Part shown: positions 15,474-18,624 of the stretch, in pieces
How positions within the stretch are numbered: the stretch's first letter is position 1
How the letters are laid out: the number at the start of each line of letters is the position of its first letter
Assembly: GCA_007131125.1 (NCBI GenBank)
Contig: SLRE01000232.1
Coordinates: 1-18,624 of the forward strand
DNA: 18,624 nucleotides
Reading direction: 5' to 3'
Origin: Bacteroidales bacterium
Lineage (GTDB): Bacteria > Bacteroidota > Bacteroidia > Bacteroidales > UBA7960
The notes under the pieces: model-generated
What the model was told of the DNA's origin: nothing
What the model saw: only the letters and a program-made list of their open reading frames with translations
Database searches by the model: none
Made by a program: the position numbers and the translations under genes

Positions 15474-16016
15474 ATGATTGGAAGAGAAATCCGTGTTGCC
15501 AGACGTTATGCAAGGGCCCTGCTTGCCCTGGCGGAGGAAAATAATATCCTGGAAAGGGCCTACCAGGATATGAAGTATATCTACAGTGTTTTTTCCCTGG
15601 AAAAGGAGTTGAAGGTAGTGCTGAACAGCCCCATTGTGCGGGAAAAGAAAAAACAAAGGATCATTTCCCGCCTGTTTGAAGGGAAAGTACACCCTGTTAT
15701 TCACCAATACCTGCAGATCATTGTCAGAAAGCGCAGGTCAGCCCTGCTCGATGGTATTTCTGAGCAATTTCAGCATGTTTACAAAGAGCATCTGGGCATT
15801 GAGCGGGTAAAGGTTACTACGGCACTTCCCATTGACGAACCCTTAAGGGAAAAAGTACTTTCTGTGGTAAGGAAACTCACCGACAAAGAGGTGGAATTCC
15901 ATGAAGAAGTGAATCCACGCATTATTGGTGGATTTATTCTTAATCTGGGCGAAAAACAATACGACGCCAGCATCAAACGCAAGCTGGATGATATCAGAAA
16001 ACACCTGAATACCTGA
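15474..16016 (+). CDS. atpH: F1Fo ATP synthase subunit delta
   Basis: It joins the b stalk to the top of the alpha3beta3 head. The 180 residues are the normal length. The N-terminal helical domain begins VARRYARALLALAEENN (8-24), and the C-terminal family signature PRIIGGFILNLGEKQYDAS is at about 147-165. Its neighbours are atpF and atpA, with a 36-bp gap before atpA. Confidence 0.96.
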   Translation: MIGREIRVARRYARALLALAEENNILERAYQDMKYIYSVFSLEKELKVVLNSPIVREKKKQRIISRLFEGKVHPVIHQYLQIIVRKRRSALLDGISEQFQHVYKEHLGIERVKVTTALPIDEPLREKVLSVVRKLTDKEVEFHEEVNPRIIGGFILNLGEKQYDASIKRKLDDIRKHLNT

Positions 16017-16052
16017 TAACTGGTTTAATAGCATAAGAAAAAATAAACAGAT

Positions 16053-17639
16053 ATGTCAGAAATAAAACCCGCAGAAATTTCCGCCATACTCCGACAGGAA
16101 ATGGCCGGTTTTCGCAGGGATATCAACCTTGAGGAAACTGGAACGGTATTGCAGATAGGCGACGGAATTGCCCGCATTTACGGATTATCCAACGCACAGG
16201 CCGGAGAAATGGTTGCCTTTAATGAAGAAGGCCTGAAAGGGGTGGTATTGAACCTGGAAGAAGACAATGTTGGGATCGTATTGCTTGGCGATGCACGCAA
16301 TGTTAAGGAAGGGGATATTGTAAGACGAACCGGCGAGATTGTTTCCATTGATGCCGGAGAAGGCCTTGTGGGAAGAGTTATCGATTCCACCGGGAAACCC
16401 CTTGACGGAAAGGGAAGCATCCCGGGACCTCTTTACCAGATGCCGCTTGAAAGAAAAGCCCCGGGCGTGATCTACCGTCAGCCGGTAAATGAGCCCCTTC
16501 AAACCGGTATCAAAGCCATTGATGCCATGATCCCCATCGGGCGAGGCCAGCGTGAGCTGATCATCGGCGACCGGCAGACAGGGAAAACAGCCATTGCCAT
16601 TGATGCCATCATCAGCCAGCGTGAATTTTTTGAGAAAGGAGATCCGGTTTTCTGCATTTATGTGGCCATCGGGCAAAAAAGTTCAACCGTGGCGGGTATT
16701 GTCAATCAGTTACGTAAACATAAAGCCATGGACTATACGGTGGTGGTTTCGGCTGCGGCCAGTGAACCTGCTGCCATGCAGTTTTTTGCACCTTTTGCAG
16801 GTGCAGCCATAGGTGAATATTTCAGAGACACAGGAAGATCTGCACTGGTGGTTTTTGATGACCTTTCCAAACAGGCCGTGGCTTATCGCGAGGTTTCTTT
16901 GTTGCTGCGCAGGCCTCCCGGCCGCGAAGCTTATCCCGGGGATGTGTTTTACCTGCACTCACGCCTTCTGGAAAGGGCTGCAAAGATCATCGCTTCCGAT
17001 GGAATTGCCGCCAAAATGAACGATGTACCCGAATCCATCAAAGACCTGGTAAAAGGCGGAGGCTCACTTACGGCCCTTCCCATTGTGGAAACCCAGGCTG
17101 GAGATGTTTCTGCCTACATCCCCACCAATGTGATCTCTATTACCGATGGACAGATATTCCTGGAGTCCAGCCTTTTCAATGCCGGGGTGCGTCCTGCCAT
17201 TAATGTGGGAATCTCTGTAAGCCGGGTAGGGGGCAATGCCCAGGTGAAATCCATGAAAAAAGTTGCCGGAACCCTTAAGCTTAACCAGGCCCAGTATCGC
17301 GAACTGGAAGCCTTTTCCAAATTCGGTTCCGACCTGGACACTTCCACCCGTTCCATCCTGGAAAAAGGGGCCAGGAATGTGGAAATCCTCAAGCAGGGAC
17401 AATTTACACCCGTTGCGGTGGAAGAACAAATCGCCATATTGTTTTGCGGAACCAGGGGCCTTATCGGCAAGGTTCCCATAAACAAAGTTGCGGCATTTGA
17501 AAAGGAATTTATTTCTTATTTGAAAGAAAACCACCAGACAATACTGGATAAACTCAGGCAAGGTTTTCTGGACGATGAAATGACCAAAACCCTCGAATCG
17601 GCAGCCCATGAGGTTAGCGCGAAGTTTCATGAAGAGTAA
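16053..17639 (+). CDS. atpA: F1Fo ATP synthase subunit alpha
   Basis: A non-catalytic nucleotide-binding subunit of the F1 head, 528 residues. The Walker A loop GDRQTGKT is at 172-179, the Walker B strand ALVVFDD at 264-270, and the arginine that reaches into the beta active site is R391 in SVSRVGGNAQ. The N-terminal beta-barrel and C-terminal helical domain are complete. No catalytic beta gene (atpD) follows, so beta and epsilon must be encoded elsewhere. Confidence 0.97.
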   Translation: MSEIKPAEISAILRQEMAGFRRDINLEETGTVLQIGDGIARIYGLSNAQAGEMVAFNEEGLKGVVLNLEEDNVGIVLLGDARNVKEGDIVRRTGEIVSIDAGEGLVGRVIDSTGKPLDGKGSIPGPLYQMPLERKAPGVIYRQPVNEPLQTGIKAIDAMIPIGRGQRELIIGDRQTGKTAIAIDAIISQREFFEKGDPVFCIYVAIGQKSSTVAGIVNQLRKHKAMDYTVVVSAAASEPAAMQFFAPFAGAAIGEYFRDTGRSALVVFDDLSKQAVAYREVSLLLRRPPGREAYPGDVFYLHSRLLERAAKIIASDGIAAKMNDVPESIKDLVKGGGSLTALPIVETQAGDVSAYIPTNVISITDGQIFLESSLFNAGVRPAINVGISVSRVGGNAQVKSMKKVAGTLKLNQAQYRELEAFSKFGSDLDTSTRSILEKGARNVEILKQGQFTPVAVEEQIAILFCGTRGLIGKVPINKVAAFEKEFISYLKENHQTILDKLRQGFLDDEMTKTLESAAHEVSAKFHEE

Positions 17640-17664
17640 AGGAAACCCTGAATAAGCAGTTGGT

Positions 17665-18567
17665 ATGATCAACCTGAAGGAAGTACGTACAAGGATCGCA
17701 TCCATTAAATCCACGCGGCAGATCACAAGTGCCATGAAGATGGTTTCTGCCTCCAAGCTGCGCAAAGCCCAGAATGGGATTTTGAACCTGCGTCCTTATG
17801 CTGCCGGATTAAAAAAAATGCTTCAGAGTGTTGATCCCCAAATCCCCGCGGATGAGAAAAATCATTTTACCCAGGGGCGGGAAGGAAAAAACATTTTGGT
17901 GGTGGGCATAGCTTCCAATAAAGGCCTTTGCGGAACCTATAACGTTTTGTTGATTAAGCGCACCCTGTTGCATGTCAACTCCCTGGTTCAGGATGGCTAT
18001 AAGGTTAAACTGCTGCTGGTCGGTAAAAAAATTGAATCTTTTTTCCAGGGACATGATATAGAGATCCTGAAAACCGCCCACGAAATTTTAGAGGGAATCA
18101 CCTATGAAAAATCAGAAGCACTGGCGAAGGAGTTGATGGAAATGTACACGGAAGAAACCTTTGACCGGGTGGACGTGGTTTACAACCGTTTTAAAAATGC
18201 AGTAATGCAGGAGCTGGTGATCGATCAGCTTCTTCCCATCCCGCTGGATATACCCGCTGAGGAACCCAAAAAAGAATCCGTAAAGGCGGAAGAGCCCTTT
18301 GAAGAATTTCCCTATATCCTTGAACCTTCTCCCAAAGAAGTGCTGGACACCCTTGTGCCCCAGTACATTTCCCTTTATCTATACCAGATTTTTCTGGATG
18401 CTTCGGCTTCGGAAAACGGGGCGCGCATGACGGCCATGCACAAAGCCAGCGACAATGCCACCGAACTGCTGAAAAACCTGACACTCAGCTACAACAAAGT
18501 TCGTCAGTCCATGATTACCCGTGAGATCATGGAAATTGTGGGTGGGGCGGAGGTATTCAGCAGGTAA
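17665..18567 (+). CDS. atpG: F1Fo ATP synthase subunit gamma
   Basis: The rotating central shaft, 300 residues, complete in the window. The N-terminal shaft helix shows the family pattern RIASIKSTRQITSAMKMVSA (10-29). NKGLCGTYN (84-92) marks the globular domain. The C-terminal helix ends NKVRQSMITREIMEIVGGAE. The chain is slightly longer than the E. coli protein because of an acidic, lysine-rich stretch at about 195-215 (AEEPKKESVKAEEPFEEF) before the LEPSPKEVLDTL motif. The stop is at 18565-18567; the following 57 bp hold no gene. Confidence 0.96.
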   Translation: MINLKEVRTRIASIKSTRQITSAMKMVSASKLRKAQNGILNLRPYAAGLKKMLQSVDPQIPADEKNHFTQGREGKNILVVGIASNKGLCGTYNVLLIKRTLLHVNSLVQDGYKVKLLLVGKKIESFFQGHDIEILKTAHEILEGITYEKSEALAKELMEMYTEETFDRVDVVYNRFKNAVMQELVIDQLLPIPLDIPAEEPKKESVKAEEPFEEFPYILEPSPKEVLDTLVPQYISLYLYQIFLDASASENGARMTAMHKASDNATELLKNLTLSYNKVRQSMITREIMEIVGGAEVFSR

Positions 18568-18624
18568 GCTGTTTTTCAAAAAAAAATTTCTTTTTTTCAG
18601 AGTTTATCAGATAGCCTTGAAACG

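Noticed and set aside
17064..17765. A 233-codon open frame on the minus strand across atpA and the start of atpG
   Set aside because: It runs antisense through two highly conserved genes; its length follows from codon bias of the real frames.
18568..18624. Run of A residues followed by a run of T residues after atpG
   Set aside because: An A/T-only pairing has no stable GC stem, so it cannot be called a terminator, and the window ends before a clearer one could be seen.

Overview
This window is from a member of the Bacteroidota, most likely Bacteroidales/Marinilabiliales or a near relative. The evidence is a PorW/SprE type IX secretion lipoprotein (the system is essentially confined to this phylum), an atpB with the long secreted N-terminal extension seen in this phylum, a bactofilin next to the atp genes, and several promoter candidates matching the phylum's TTTG / TAnnTTTG consensus. 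All coding frames look intact. No tRNA, rRNA, CRISPR array, insertion sequence or phage gene was seen.

Layout. (1) Positions 157-1985, plus strand: a protein made of nine 26-residue LRV/HEAT-like repeats, followed closely by lipoate-protein ligase A. (2) Positions 1982-5838, minus strand, transcribed right to left: a cyanophycin-synthetase-like protein, an isoaspartyl dipeptidase 6 bp behind it, then RNase Z after a hairpin. (3) Positions 6065-9476, minus strand: an M23 peptidase, dxr (ispC) and rseP, probably one operon (1-nt overlap, then a 29-bp gap), with a terminator behind rseP. (4) Positions 9706-12834, plus strand: porW/sprE, then a bactofilin with its own good promoter and a strong terminator. 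(5) Positions 12896-18567, plus strand: a small membrane protein, then atpB-E-F-H-A-G. The beta and epsilon subunit genes (atpD, atpC) are not here, so they should lie elsewhere, as in many Bacteroidota. No gene-free stretch exceeds 300 bp.

Most genes are housekeeping: lipoylation, tRNA 3' processing, the first committed MEP-pathway step, envelope proteolysis and ATP synthesis. The envelope genes (M23 peptidase, PorW, bactofilin) cluster around one divergent promoter region.

The most unusual locus is the pair at 2974-5838. The 565-residue protein keeps the N - ATP-grasp - Mur-ligase-like order of cyanophycin synthetase. However, by comparison with the family patterns as I remember them, signature residues at all three known active sites are replaced: the HxxEH of the N domain, the metal-binding E/N pair of the ATP-grasp domain, and the P-loop of the Mur-like domain. 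The C-terminal ligase lobe is missing as well. Its partner, an isoaspartyl dipeptidase, has an almost fully conserved active site and belongs to the family that can split beta-aspartyl dipeptides such as beta-Asp-Arg, the breakdown unit of cyanophycin. This may be an undescribed pseudo-synthetase/dipeptidase pair. All homology statements come from reading the sequence and from remembered family patterns, not from searches.
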